From positions 1-64,000 of the forward strand of contig NW_024063731.1 in the NCBI RefSeq assembly GCF_009727055.1: a DNA stretch of 64,000 nt. Direction: 5' to 3'. Position 1 is the first letter of the stretch. Each line of letters starts with the position of its first letter. This stretch comes from Benincasa hispida. Lineage: Eukaryota; Streptophyta; Magnoliopsida; Cucurbitales; Cucurbitaceae. The notes beneath the pieces were generated by a model, which saw only the letters and a list, made by a program, of their open reading frames with translations, was not told the DNA's origin and did no database searches. Both the position numbers and the translations under genes were made by a program. Shown piece after piece: positions 10,039 to 21,765 of the stretch.

Positions 10039-11560
10039 TGTCAAACTCGAATTTCCATTTTCCCTACATAAGAAGGTGTTAAAAGGAATTAACTAAGTGA
10101 AAGTTAAATCCTATGTTGAAGTGAAGGAAATTTCTAAGTGTTGAATAGAGTTTCCTTGAGTAGTTTTGAATTAAGATTTAATTGGTGAAATTTGGCTAAT
10201 TGTAAGGTCAAAAAGGACTCATGCGTGAAGGGACGTCCTTTGAAGAGAATTTGAGTTCTCATCTGATGTCCTTGGCCCTATTTATAGGTGTCTAAGATCG
10301 CTCCACGACCGACGCCTTCTACTTGGCCGCATGTCCAAGTGTCTCTTCTTTACACCATTAACGCAATCTTGCATCAGCGCAACCCAAGGTGTCTTGCTCT
10401 CTTTTCACCAATGCGTAGCCCTCAACTTTTACATGTCTTCTTATGCATCCACCTAATTTTCTTAAGGCTTAAGATTTCCTTCTAACTAGCCATATGTCCA
10501 GATGACGTCCTTGAATGCGTCTATCCTCCATATGCTTTCATCCTTCATATGCGTTCATCCAACCACATATGTGTTAACCACAAATGCGCCCATCCAATTT
10601 CCGTAACCTACCTATGTTCAGACACCATCAACCGGTGCAATGCGTCCATTCACTCTTACCTTGTGCATCTAATTAACGCAACTTAGTCACAAATGCTAGA
10701 TTCTCGCAAGCTCATCTTTGGGCGCATATGCATGGCTTACCTTTGCTCTATGTGCTCAACTAGGATAATGGCCAACACTTCTTCAAATCATACTATTAGC
10801 TTGTCCTATGTGCCCACAAACCCTTGGATGTGCAACACATAGCACATTACCAACGCATAGCACATCACCAACGTATAACACATCACCTACGCATAGCACA
10901 TCACCAACACATAGCACATCACCAACGCATAGCACATCACCTACGCATAGTGCATTACTAACATATAGTATTACACTGCCGCATCCATCGCATCATTGCA
11001 TCCAACACATCCAATGCATCCATAATAGATTCCGATCCCCATCAAGCATGGACCGCTATGATTCTTGCCACATCTTGGACATCCCTTATTATTTCGGGAT
11101 TCCACTAACTTTGTATTAGTCATCGAAGTGAGTTGTTCGATATTATTATTCACACTATGTTAAGACATCTCAAGGATTTCCCCTAAGTTAGCACCGTGGT
11201 TTTCTTCTTGTGTCCAGGAGTCGTACCACCACCAGGTCTTTTTGCTCGGATCCATTTCCTATAGTGGACATTATTCATGTTACTATCTACTAATCTTTTT
11301 ATTCCCTTTTCCTTTCCTCGAGATTTCCTATGTCCACCAATTATCCTTTACTTCTTTTCCTAACCCTACCCAATCCTTTGTTATTCATTTCAGACTTTCC
11401 TACTATACATCATTATATTTATCCTTTTTAGGTTCCGACCTAGACCAATTTCTAGTACTACCCAGCTTCAATATCCTAGGTAAGCCTTTTTTTTTTCCGA
11501 CGCCGCTTTGGATTTAACTTACCCCTTTTTCTCTTTTTCCTTTCTCTAGTTTCAATTTAT
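10039..11560 (+). mobile_element. Second gypsy LTR-like region (boundaries uncertain)
   Basis: TGTCAAACTCG follows the polypurine tract AAGGGGGAAGTAAA (10025-10038). CCTATTTATAGG at 10279-10290 could serve as a TATA box on either strand. Many ACGCAT words and a minisatellite (10835-10975) fill the middle; 11240-11560 is pyrimidine-rich without a gene. I see no coding gene and cannot fix the right end, where truncated gypsy pol begins. Confidence 0.4.
10835..10975 (+). repeat. ~18-bp minisatellite (CCAACGCATAGCACATCA)
   Basis: Seven or more imperfect copies of CCAACGCATAGCACATCA run head to tail. The encoded Thr-Ser-Pro-rich frame is a by-product of the repeat. It lies in gypsy LTR-like DNA. 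Confidence 0.75.
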
Positions 11561-11579
11561 ACTTATGGTAGACTCAACT

Positions 11580-14500
11580 TCCCAGTTTTAAGTTTAAAGG
11601 GGTTGGGACCGTAGTCCTACCCAAAGTGATATCCGCATTGAAGGCCAGTATACTATTTGACCAAGGAGCCTAGGGCTTTATGGCCAGTGTGGTGGACGCT
11701 AGAGAGAATGAAGTCACCTTGACTTCAAAGCCAGTAGTGAGGGATTTTCCAGACGTTTTTCCAGAAGATCTTCTCGGACTGCCCCCACAGTGGGAGATAG
11801 ATTTTGCCATTGAATTGGAGCCAGGCACAACCCCTATTTCAAGGGCTTCATACAGGATGGCCCCGACAAAGTTGAAGGAACTAAAGGTCTAATTGCAGGA
11901 GTTGTTGGACAAGGGTTTCATACACCCTAACGTGTCATCATGGTGTGCACCTGTTTTGTTTGTGAAAAAGAATGATGGATTGTTACGTCTGTGCATTGAT
12001 TATAAAGAGCTGAACAAGGTGACCGTCAAGAACAAGTATCCCCTTCCTAGGATCGATGATTTGTTTGACCAGTTACAGGGAGCTACGGTATTTTCTAAGA
12101 TTGATCTCCGGTCAGGATACCACCAGCTGAGAATAAAGGACAGTGACATACCCAAGACAGCTTTCCGTTCGAGGTACTGACATTATGAGTTCATAGTGAT
12201 ATCATTCGGTCTAACGAATGCACCAACAGTGTCCATGGATTTGATGAATAGGGTGTTCAAGGAATTCCTCGACACTTTCGTGATTGTTTTTATTGATGAT
12301 ATCTTGATTTATTTCAAGATAGAGACCGAGCATGAGAAGCATTTGCGGAAAAGTGTTGGAGACGTTGAGGGCCAATAAGTTATATGCGAAGTTTTCTAAA
12401 TGTGAATTTTGGTTGAAACAAGTGTCCTTCCTAGGGTATGTAGTATCGAAGAAAGGTGTCTCTATGGATCCTGCAAAGGTTGAGGCAGTTATGAGTTGGG
12501 CTCGTCCAACCACAGTCAGTGAGGTTCGCAGTTTCCTGGGGTTAGTAGGCTCATATAGACGATTTGTAAAGGACTTCTCTCGCATAGCCGCCCCATTAAC
12601 TCAGTTGACTCGGAAGGGGGCAGCATTTGTTTGGAATGAGGCTTGTGAAAAAATTTTCCAGGACCTCAAGCAGAGGCTGGTTTCAGCCCCAGTTCTTACA
12701 GTACCGGATGAATCAGGTGGTTTTGTCATTTACAGTGATGCGTCCAAGAAGGGGTTGGGATGCATATTGATGTAGCATGGTAAAGTAGTTGCTTGCGCTT
12801 CATGTCAGCTGAAGAAGCATAAACAGAATTATCCCACACATGACTTGGAGTTAGCAGCAGTGGCTTTTGCTCTTAAAATCTAGAGACATTACTTATATGG
12901 AGAGAAAATACAGATCTTCACCGATCACAAAAGTTTGAAGTACTTTTTTACTCATAAAGAGTTAAACATGAGGCAAAGAAGGTGGTTGAAACTGGTGAAG
13001 AATTATGAATGTGAAATTTTGTACCACCTGGGAAAAGCAAACGTAGTGGTAGATGCTTTAAGCAGGAAAGCGGCCTATTCAACAGCTCTCATTACCAGAT
13101 AGACTCACTTGTGTAGGGAACTGGAGAGGGCAGAGATTGTAGTGGTTGTGGGAAAGGTCACGACACAGTTAGCACAATTTTCGGTGCAACCAAGTCTAAG
13201 GCAGAAGATTATTGATGCGCAGCGAGACGACCTTTATCTAGAAGAGAGAATTCGTAGGGTGGAGTCAGGTCAGAATGGCGAATTCTCAGTTTCAGCATAA
13301 GGTGGCCTCCTTTATCAAAGGGCGTCTATGCGTGCCAGTAGTTAGTGATATTAAAGATGAGTTATTGTCAGAGGCTCATAGTTCCTTATTTTCGATTCAC
13401 CCGGCAGGACCAAGATGTATCGGAACCTGAAACGTTACTACTAGTGGAATGATATGAATAGAGAGGTTGCATAGTCGTCAGTAAGTGTTTGGTGTGCCAA
13501 CATGTGAAAGCCCCGAGGCAGAAGCCAGCAGGCTTGTTACAGCCATTGAGTGACCAGAATGGAAGTGGGAGCATGTGTCTATGGACTTCATCGTGGGGTT
13601 GCCTCGGACAATCAAAGGTTTCACTGTGATATGGGCGTTGTAGACAGACTTACGAAGTTAGCACATTTCATACCTGGAAAGCCCACCTTTTCAGTGAATC
13701 AGTGGGCACAATTAGACATGAAGGAGGTGATAAGGTTGCATGGAGTGCCTGTGTCCATTGTCTCGGACAGAGACCTTCGTTTTCACGTGTAACATCTGGA
13801 AAGACTCCAGGTAGCTTTAGAGGACCCGGTTAAACTTCAGTAACAGCTTTCCACCCTCGGACTGATGAGCCGACAGAGAGATTGAATCAGATACTAGAAG
13901 ACATGTTTGCGTGACTGTGCCATAGAGTTTTCAGGAAGTTGGATGCTCACTTGCACTTAATGGAGTTTTCTTATAATAACAACTACTAGTCCACTATTAG
14001 GATGTCACCCTTTGAGGCCCTATATGGGAAGGGTTGCATGTCCCCTGTTTGTTGGGATGAGGTAGGAGAGAGGAGATTTTAGGACCTGAATTGGTGCAGA
14101 CCACGAATGAGGCAATACAGAAGATCAAGGCTCATATGCAAACAGCCCAGAGCAGACAGAAGAGTTATGCTGATGTAAGACATAAGACCTGGAATTTGAG
14201 ACTGGTGTGAAAGTGTTCTTAAAAGTGGCACCCATGAAAGGTATTCTAAGGTTTGGCAGGAAGGGAAAGTTGAGTTTGAGATTCATTGCACCTTTCGAGG
14301 TTCCTGGAACGAGTTGGCCCTGTAGCTTACCGTTGCCCCCAAAACTGTCTTCAGTTCATAATGTCTTCCATGTTTCGATGCTAAGGAAGTATGTGACAGA
14401 CCCGTCCCATGTAGTTCACTACGAACCCTTACACTTAAATGAAAACTTAAGCTACGAGAAGCCCATAGAGATCCTCGCCAGAGAGGTAAAAACATTTCGC

Positions 14501-14614
14501 TACTGGGAAATTGCTTTTGTGAAAGTCCTATGGAAGAATCACCAGTTTAGGGAAGCCACCTGGGAGCGAGAGGATGAGATGAAGGCCCAGTATCCAGAGC
14601 TTTCTCAAGGATGA
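11580..14614 (+). pseudogene. Ty3/gypsy (chromovirus-type) pol, 5'-truncated and multiply broken
   Basis: The order is typical of gypsy. The end of the protease/linker (ISALKASILFDQGA, ~11627) is followed by reverse transcriptase: [48 protein letters not shown]. An intact catalytic FIDDIL follows, with its two Asp codons at 12295-12300. RNase H comes next ([12 protein letters not shown] ~12728; [10 protein letters not shown] ~12919). Integrase has FHCDMGVVDRLTKLAHFIPG near 13620, then VFLKVAPMKGILRFGRKGKL and VFHVSMLRKYV. The end reads ATWEREDEMKAQYPELSQG, a chromodomain-like tail as in Tekay/Del chromoviruses. Stops occur at 11890, 12178 and 12773, with many frameshifts and deletions in integrase. 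Gag and most of protease are missing on the left. Confidence 0.9.
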
Positions 14615-14633
14615 ACTTTCAAGGACGAAAGTT

Positions 14634-14650
14634 CTTTGAAGGGGGAAAAA
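14634..14650 (+). other. Polypurine tract before 3' LTR
   Basis: TTTGAAGGGGGAAAAA directly precedes TGTAACACCCC. It follows a GGACGAAAGTTC box as in other gypsy elements. Confidence 0.75.
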
Positions 14651-15414
14651 TGTAACACCCCGCAAATTTTATTTAATAATAATGTAATTTTCAGTAACTT
14701 TATTATTTGGAAATTCAATATTTGTCCTTAGTTGGAGCGCATTTTTGGAATTTTGGACCAAGCAACATTTTGGTAAGTATATTAAGCCTTGTAAGGTTTG
14801 AATTAAATGTTGTTGTTGGAATTTGTTTGAGGTTCTAACCATTATTATTGGATTTCTTAGATTAAAGCATTTGTTTGAGAGATTGAAGACAATTTGGAAC
14901 AAACTACACTTTGGGATTTAGATTCAACTTTTGAGAAGATTTGAATTTAGACGCGAACGACTTGAGTATGATTCCAACAAAATTTTGGTGTTAGAACTTT
15001 GAGGTGATCTTGGTCAAACCACTATTGGGTAAGTTGTGCTGGTAATTTGGGAATGATTTAATGTTTAAAAATTAGGCTTAAAGTTTAAGATCGATTTTTG
15101 TCCATGTTCTAGGATCTCATTCAAAAGTTGTGGAAGGCTAGAAAGGAGTTTGTTTGCTTGACTTAACTTTTGGACTTTATTTGAGGTAAGTAATCCTATT
15201 ACTGGAACTGCCCACGGGCTAGGCTTTAGTTATATGCTAGTATGATAAGTGTATGTTATGGCAATGTTAGCATGATAAATTATAGTATGATCTGAATCAA
15301 AGTATGTTCTGGCACGAGATATGAATTGTTTAAATATACACATAGATACTTGAATGCTAGTATGAGATGGTATGTATTTCCATATGATTGTATCTGACCT
15401 GATGATGTTGAGGC

Positions 15415-15510
15415 ATACATGTATGTTGTAAAACTATGATGTTAAGATATACATGAACGTTGTAAAACATGTTGTTGAGGTATATATGTATGTGGTAGAG
15501 TCATGGTATC
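15415..15510 (+). repeat. ~45-bp tandem repeat, three degenerate copies
   Basis: The unit is GATGTTGAGGCATACATGTA followed by a GTTGTAAAA-type tail. It is repeated within the gypsy LTR with point changes. Confidence 0.5.
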
Positions 15511-15599
15511 AAGGATTACATATATGTCATAGATTCGTACGGTGATGATTTTGAAGTTGAGACCATGTGACTGTCCTTACTGATTAGTTAGATGCCCGT

Positions 15600-15711
15600 T
15601 AGATTTCGTGTTTCCTTTGAGATTCACCAGTTTGTGTTTCCTTCGAGATTCACCAGTTTGTGTCTCCTTCGGAATTCACCAGTTTGTGTCTCCTTCGGAA
15701 TTCATTAGAGG
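15600..15711 (+). repeat. ~30-bp minisatellite in gypsy LTR, four copies
   Basis: The unit is GTGTCTCCTTCGGAATTCAC plus CAGTTT. Four consecutive copies differ by single bases (TTTGAG, TTCGAG, TTCGGA, TTCGGA). Confidence 0.7.
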
Positions 15712-16584
15712 TAGGGGGCATGCTTAACTACAGTAGGATAGGACTCCTTCTTGTTTCATGTGTATATGTGCCATAGGCGGGTATCTAAAGGACATAAATG
15801 CCCAGCCTGACCCCAGTAGTGGGGTTACTTATTGAGTATTTTATACTCATTCTTTCTATGTTGTTGTTTTAGTTAAAGGTAGAGATGCACCGGCGATGGA
15901 CAAGCGAAATTCGTGATCGAGCCACTGGGACGAGTTTTTACGCTTCCGCATAACGAGATTTAAAGTTCTTTTCATATTTCTGTTAATGTTAGTTTTGATG
16001 TTCAAAACTTGTTAGTAAGAATTGTTTTTCATATTTATTTATTAACCTTTATGATTTATGGGTACCCTAATCTTGTTTTCGACGTTTGCATTTAATAAAG
16101 GACTTTTGAACTTCCTTATCTATTTAGCATTTATTTTAACATAAAGGAGTGTCGTTTTAAGTGTCATGCATGCATGTATTTTAATAATGGCCTAACTTAA
16201 GTCCTAGGGGGTCGGGTCGTTACACAAGTTTTTCTTCTTAAAAATTAAAAAAATAATAAAATATTCCGAAGCTTCGTCTAAATAATCTAAACAACCAATA
16301 GTCTATTCGTAGAAATTATCTAACACCCAATAATATTGGAATTGTAAGAAAAACAAGTACTTTTAATACGATAAATTTTAACTAAAATTTAAAATATATT
16401 TTGTTTTCCTTTTTAAAAAATTTATATTTAAGGGCTAGTTGCATAAACAGAATTCAAGCCCAAAATAGTAGAATATGTAGTACAAGGATAAAATAATTGT
16501 ATATATAGATCAAATATGGTAAAAGATTAAAACACTCATGCCTAGCCACCATTTTTCTTGCTTCTTCTTAGTTTTCTTAAATTA

Positions 16585-17580
16585 AATGCTATCATTGATA
16601 GCAGCTATCAGTGATAGCCATTGATAGCTACTATCGCTGATAGGTTTTATCAATTGTTATCGATGATAGTTGCTATCAACGATAGCTTTCAATTTGAGAA
16701 AAATTAATACAATCTTGAAATATTAGCTTTTAATTTGCTATCAATTATATGTAGCTATCATTGATTAGCTTTCATCAATTGGAATCGACCTTGAAATATC
16801 AATACTTAAGGCTATCAATAGCTTTTGATGATAGATTTATAAATATGGATCGACATTGAAAGAAGACCAACAACTTTGATTACCACAATAGCTATCACTA
16901 ATAATCTTTTGCCATGGCTATCACTTATAGAAGCTATCAGTCGCTATCATTGATAGACTTTCATCAATTAGAATCAACCTTGAAATATTAACACTTAAGG
17001 ATATCAATGATAGACTTCTATAACTCAATATATAGATACCACCTAAGTTCTATCACCAATATCACTAACATCACTCATATTGTGGTTATCAGTGATAGCT
17101 TATTTCACTGATAACATCACTAATAAGATGCTATCAATGATCTCACCGATATCATGCTACCAGTGATAGTTCTCTATTGCCAATAACGTGCTATCAATGG
17201 TAGCTTCTATCACTGATAACGTGTTATCGGGTAGCTTTTATCAACGATAACATGCTATTAGTATTAGCTTCTATCACTTGTAACATGCTATCAGTAGTAG
17301 CTTCTATCAATCATAACCACTAAACACCTTTTTGCCCCTTTCTTGTCGTTTCCAAACATTTATAAGTCCCTTTTCTTTTCGATGATAGCTTCTATCACTG
17401 ATAAACATGCTATTAGTGATAACTTCTAGGCATTCCACTTACATTTTAGTTCGAGATTCAACTTTATTAATTAAATTCACTAAGTTGGCTATCAATGATA
17501 GATTTCTATCAAAGATTAAGCTATCAATGATAGAAAATATTAGTAGCTATCACTGATAGATTTTCATTTGCTATTTATAA
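16585..17580. repeat. Array of GCTATCANTGATAGC palindromes
   Basis: Dozens of GATAGC/GCTATC words in both orientations are often paired as GCTATCANTGATAGC or CTATCACTGATAA. Short AT-rich spacers separate them. They have no fixed period, so this is a field of short inverted repeats and not a simple tandem satellite. A reduced version is at 34705-35025, and a small one at 60560-60710. Confidence 0.7.
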
Positions 17581-17689
17581 TTATTATTTGTTATAACAAT
17601 CAAACTTGATGATTGGTTTGTTGGCGTTAAGTCACTTATGAATTGAGTACTTTCTAGTCTTGGCTACGAAACTCAACCTCATAATTCTT

Positions 17690-18265
17690 GTGAAAAAAAG
17701 GGAAAGAAGGAAAAAATTCAAATAAAGGAAAGAAAAATTTAAAAAATAAGAGAAAGAGAATAAACAAAAACTAAAGAAAGGAAAGAAAGAAAATTAAATA
17801 GAAAAAAGAAAGCAAAAACAAAAAAAAAAGAACGAAAAATAAAAAAAAATAAAAAAAGATAAAAAAAGGGAAGAAGGGAAAAAGAGAACAAAATAAAATA
17901 ATAAAATAATAAAAAAGGAAAAGAGAAGAAGCAAAAATTGGAGAAATGAAAGACAATAAAAATAAAAAAAAAAGGAATAAGCAAAAATCGAAGAAAGAAA
18001 AGAAAATTAAAAAAGAAAAGAAAGAGAAACGGAAAAAAGAAGAACATAAAAGAAAATAAAAAATAAAGGAAAGAAAAAAAGGGAAAAATAAGAAAATGAA
18101 AGAAAATAAAAAATAGATGAAAGAAGCAAAAATAGGATAAAAGAAAGAATAAAAAAAAAGAAAGGGAAGTGACAAAAACTGATAAAGAAAACAAAATGAA
18201 AAAATGGAGGAAAGAAGCACAAATCAAAGAGGAGAAAAAAACAACTAAAAAAAAAGGTGTACAAC
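17690..18265 (+). repeat. Purine-rich low-complexity tract (A/G), ~575 bp
   Basis: The plus strand is almost wholly A and G (GAAA, AAAGAAAG, AAAATAAA variants) with few pyrimidines. The duplicate is 35155-35712. Translated minus-strand frames are artefacts of TTT/TTC/CTT composition. Confidence 0.85.
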
Positions 18266-19865
18266 AAGATAAGACAAGGGAGGGCAAAATTGGAAATTAA
18301 AAAAATTTAAAGATTGACTAGTCAACTCATTCATATTTACAAATATTTTAAAGATATAATATATCTTTAGATTTTTTCTCTTATTCTACTATATATTGCA
18401 AATATCCTATATTTAGTGGAGTCACTATATTTTCGGAAAAGAGATATAAAATACTAGTAAAAAACTAGTTGAATGTGCACGTGTTTTATCATGTTAAAAA
18501 TACGTACTTTAGTTGTATTTGATGAAAAATATATGAATGTTATTAGAGGGTTAAATATAATAAATATTTTATTTGGACTATTTGATTATATCTTAATTTC
18601 AAATTTTAACTTAAAGCCAAAATATTTTGCTTTTTAATTTCATCATAACCATCTTTTAATTTTTTTTTTCTTTTTGGCATTATTTTCATTTGAATGATTT
18701 GATTATCCTCCTAATTTTAATCTTTAATTCAAAAACCAAAATATTTATTTATTTTTTCTAAAAATTTCATGATAATCATATCTTAGATTAAAACACATAT
18801 ATCTTTTATTATTTGTATGATTTGATATCTTCATAATTTCACACATTAATTTAAATCAAAATATTATTTTTCAAATTAAATTTGTGATAATCCTAGTTAA
18901 AAGAAAATTCACTTTTACTTATGGGATACACTGATCATTACATTCAAAAGAAAATTCAAAAAAATTTGTGTTATATTCTACTGCATCAGAATCTTGTTTT
19001 ATGTGATCCTTTAGGTTTGAAGTTGTAGCGTTGTTGGGAATGACTTGTTGTTTTGATGGTTCTAGATCTTGTCGCCAGTAAAGGATTACATATCTAATGT
19101 TTCAAAAAAAGTGTATGACAGTTACAAACCTATTGTTTTAAAATCATTTGATCGTTACAGATCTACGTAGTGCTAATCGTCTCACACCGATTTCTCCCTA
19201 AGGCCAACATAACACTCTTGACAGACGAGTGCTCATCAGAAAAGTCTTGGAAACAAGAAAAACCTTTTGCTTGGAGAAAATCAAAGAGATGGAAAATAGG
19301 AAGAAATAAATCTATCTCTAAAATCAAACTCTTTGACGTCTATTTATAAGAAAATTAAAAAAAACGTTTTAGATTTAAAACTAATTTTAGAGTAGTAGAA
19401 TTAATGGGCATAATATCTTAGTGTGTTCAATCTACCACTATGAGTTACGAAGACCAAATGACTGACTGAATATACAACTGACATAGAAGCTTCCATTGTT
19501 CAATGTTTGTTGTGGATTTCATTCTTCAGCACATGGAATTCTTATTTTGAATTCCACTATATATCTAATACCTTTTAACCATTTATGGCTATAATTTGAC
19601 GAGTGAGAAGAAGTGTAAGGGAAAAATACTAAGTGACTTTTGTTCGATCATGATGATCAAGTTGAGAGTTATATTTCTTTTGATGTTGAATGCTCGTTTT
19701 TTAATGTGTATTAGCTCATAATAATATAAGATATGACATTATGAATGAATATAGAACCCTTTTTAGGATATAACCATTACAGTTCCCTCACGTTTTTCTT
19801 ACTTAATCTTAGACTTCCTTATTTTTCATTTCGTTTCATCGGCATTTTCTTGAACATTTTGAAAC

Positions 19866-20998
19866 AAAAGGTTAGGGTGTGGACGCTGGGACACGTGCAT
19901 AAGGGCAGGCTTATGGGTGCTAGACGACACGCTGCAATGCGCTAGGCATGGACAAGCATTGTTGAATGCAAAGGATGAGTGGACAGACGCTACTGAATGC
20001 AGGAAGCGTGTGGAGTGCATGGTTGGCACGCATGTGATAATGCACGGGTGTGCGTGAGGTGTCGATTGTCCAATGATGCATCCACAGGCTCCAACAAGCT
20101 AGTCATCTTAAACTTTTATTCGATAGCCCCTTGATCAGACCCTCGTTTCCAATTGCATTTTCAGCACAAAATTATCCATTTCCAGCCGAATTGAACAAAA
20201 GTTTCTTACATAAAACTCTTAAATAACCTTTAAAGAAACTAACCTTTGAATTTGAGCTTTTGAGTCCTCTTCACCAGCCAAAAAATCAATTCATATCTTC
20301 ACCATACTCAGTATTGCCCGAATTTTAGACCAGCTTTTGGTTTCCTTTGATTTTCACCAACCTTCCAATCAAGATTCACCATGGTTTCCCCCCATCATCT
20401 ACTTCTTTGATCTTTATGAGATTTGGCTGAAGAAATTCTTGATTTTCAACGGTGAGTTGTGAACACTGACCAATTCTACTTCCCTTTTTATATGAAACCA
20501 ACAACACGTCCCTTGCCTCACTTAATTTCTTGCCAGCTCCTCCTCCAACTTTTCAACCAACTAAATCTTGTTTATCTCATCCTCATCCATTATCTTGAAA
20601 TTCATATAAAAGAAATTACTTAACATTATGCAATTCTTACTCAAATTCCCTACAAAATTTCGAAAACTTCTAACTCCATGCCTCTAGGGTCTCACACCTT
20701 TTCCATTCCCTTTCTATATTTACAATCCTTAGGTAATTTCCTTCACACAGCTTAACTTCTTTCCCCTACATTTTCCTATTTAGCCTTAGTTCTCCTTAAA
20801 AAGTAACAATATCCTTTAAAAAATTCCCTTTTTATTTTCATATTCAACACTTTGACTAAAATTCGCTCAAGTTGCAACCTTAATTTCACAGAGTTCATTT
20901 TAATTCATGCAAATCCCTAATGAGTTATTTAAATCTAACTTAAGCTTAAGTAAAATAACAAAAATTTAGTAAAATAACAAAGATTTAAGGCTGACAAG
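19866..20998 (-). mobile_element. Gypsy LTR fragments, mainly minus strand
   Basis: Positions 19870-20090 are GC-rich with TGCATGC/ACGC words like the LTR at 7590-7980. The remainder to 20998 lies directly downstream, on the minus strand, of a gypsy integrase tail and a degenerate polypurine-like junction (AAGGACAAAATTTC on the minus strand, ~21015-21035). So it should be the 3' LTR of that element, starting near 20998. The left boundary coincides with the end of block A. No gene is seen. Confidence 0.5.
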
Positions 20999-21249
20999 TT
21001 ATGACTACCTTATTGAAATTTTGTCCTTGAAATTCAGTGATCATCAGGAGAATAGATGTGGCTACTTGGTTTTCATCCGATCTTCACCCTCCCAAGTAGT
21101 TTTTTCTACTATGTAGTTTCTCCACAGCGTTTTAACCCGCAGTATCGTCTTGTTTCATAACACCTACTCCTCCATATCTAGTATCCACAAAGGCTCCTCC
21201 TCATATGATAAGTTGTCCTTTAGCTGCATGGGTTGAGACCCAAGAACAT

Positions 21250-21762
21250 GTGTCAATCTGGGACATATTTCCTTAAGAAGGATACATGAAAGGCATCATG
21301 ATTTTTAGATAACTCCATAGGTAGTGTTAACTGATAGGCTGATGGCACTATGCATTCCAAAATCTCATAAGGTTCGATGTATCTCGGGCTCAGTTTCCCT
21401 TTCCTTCCAAAATGTAGGACACCTTTCCTTGGAGATAATTTGAGGAAGACCCTATCACCAACTTCAAATTCTAAATCCCTACGTCGTTTATTTGCATAAC
21501 TCTTATGTCTATCTTGAACTGTATTCAATTTCTCCTTGGTCAGCTTCACATTTTCAATAGTAGCTTGAACTAGTTTTTGTCCCAATAACTTCCTTTCTTC
21601 AACTTCATCCCAGCATAAAGGACTTCTACATTCCCTCACCAGAGAATGCCTTATACAGTGCTATTCCGATGCTGGAACGATAACTGTTATTATAGGCAAA
21701 TTCTATCGATGGTATATTAGAATCCCAGTTTCCTTTGAACTACAATATACAGGCATGTAGCA
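21250..21762 (-). pseudogene. Ty3/gypsy integrase C-terminus, truncated
   Basis: A 128-codon minus-strand frame (21253-21639) carries the C-terminal part of gypsy integrase: CRSPLCWDEV, KSYANKRRRDLEFEVGDRVF, GVLHFGRKGKLSPRYI, NHDAFHVSFLRKYVPD. Upstream on the same strand, to 21762, a shifted frame shows a LMEFAYNNS-like remnant of the integrase core. Everything further upstream is replaced by a copia LTR fragment. The protein is clearly related to, but distinct from, the plus-strand copy at ~14200. Not functional. Confidence 0.85.
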
Positions 21763-21765
21763 TAT

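Larger units (their letters stand above)
14651..16224 (+). mobile_element. Gypsy 3' LTR, complete (1574 bp)
   Basis: It starts TGTAACACCCCGC after the polypurine tract and ends GGGTCGGGTCGTTACA at 16224. The next bases, CAAGTTTTTC, are the beginning of the noncoding block also seen uninterrupted at 34586, so the insertion boundary is exact. The LTR contains two minisatellites and no gene. The matching 5' LTR is only the ~80-bp stub at 5526. Confidence 0.8.
16225..19865. repeat. Noncoding duplicated block A (copy 1)
   Basis: It matches 34586-37250 in order from CAAGTTTTTCTTC to TTAGGGTG. Copy 1 is ~1 kb longer because most of the GATAGC region (16585-17260) is missing from copy 2. The block contains that palindrome region, a purine tract (17690-18265) and AT-rich unique sequence to 19865. 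No coding region is credible; the long minus-strand frames across the purine tract are Phe/Leu/Ser-only artefacts. Its origin is unknown; it may be part of a transposon. Confidence 0.8.

Noticed and set aside
10835..10975. CRISPR-like array
   Set aside because: Repeats are adjacent with no spacers, short and degenerate, in plant DNA; it is a minisatellite.
10808..11119. 103-codon frame with repeated Thr-Ser-Pro
   Set aside because: It is the translation of an 18-bp minisatellite in LTR DNA, with no start context or homology.
5526..16224. One intact gypsy element with 5' and 3' LTRs
   Set aside because: The 5' LTR is an 80-bp stub, the internal region contains two other LTR/polypurine junctions (7349 and 10039), and the flanks CATAG and CAAGT differ.
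17739..18287. Long minus-strand open frames (86-182 codons), Phe/Leu/Ser-rich
   Set aside because: They translate a polypurine tract; the composition comes from TTT/TTC/CTT only, all three frames are open, and no family matches. The same applies to 35114-35731.
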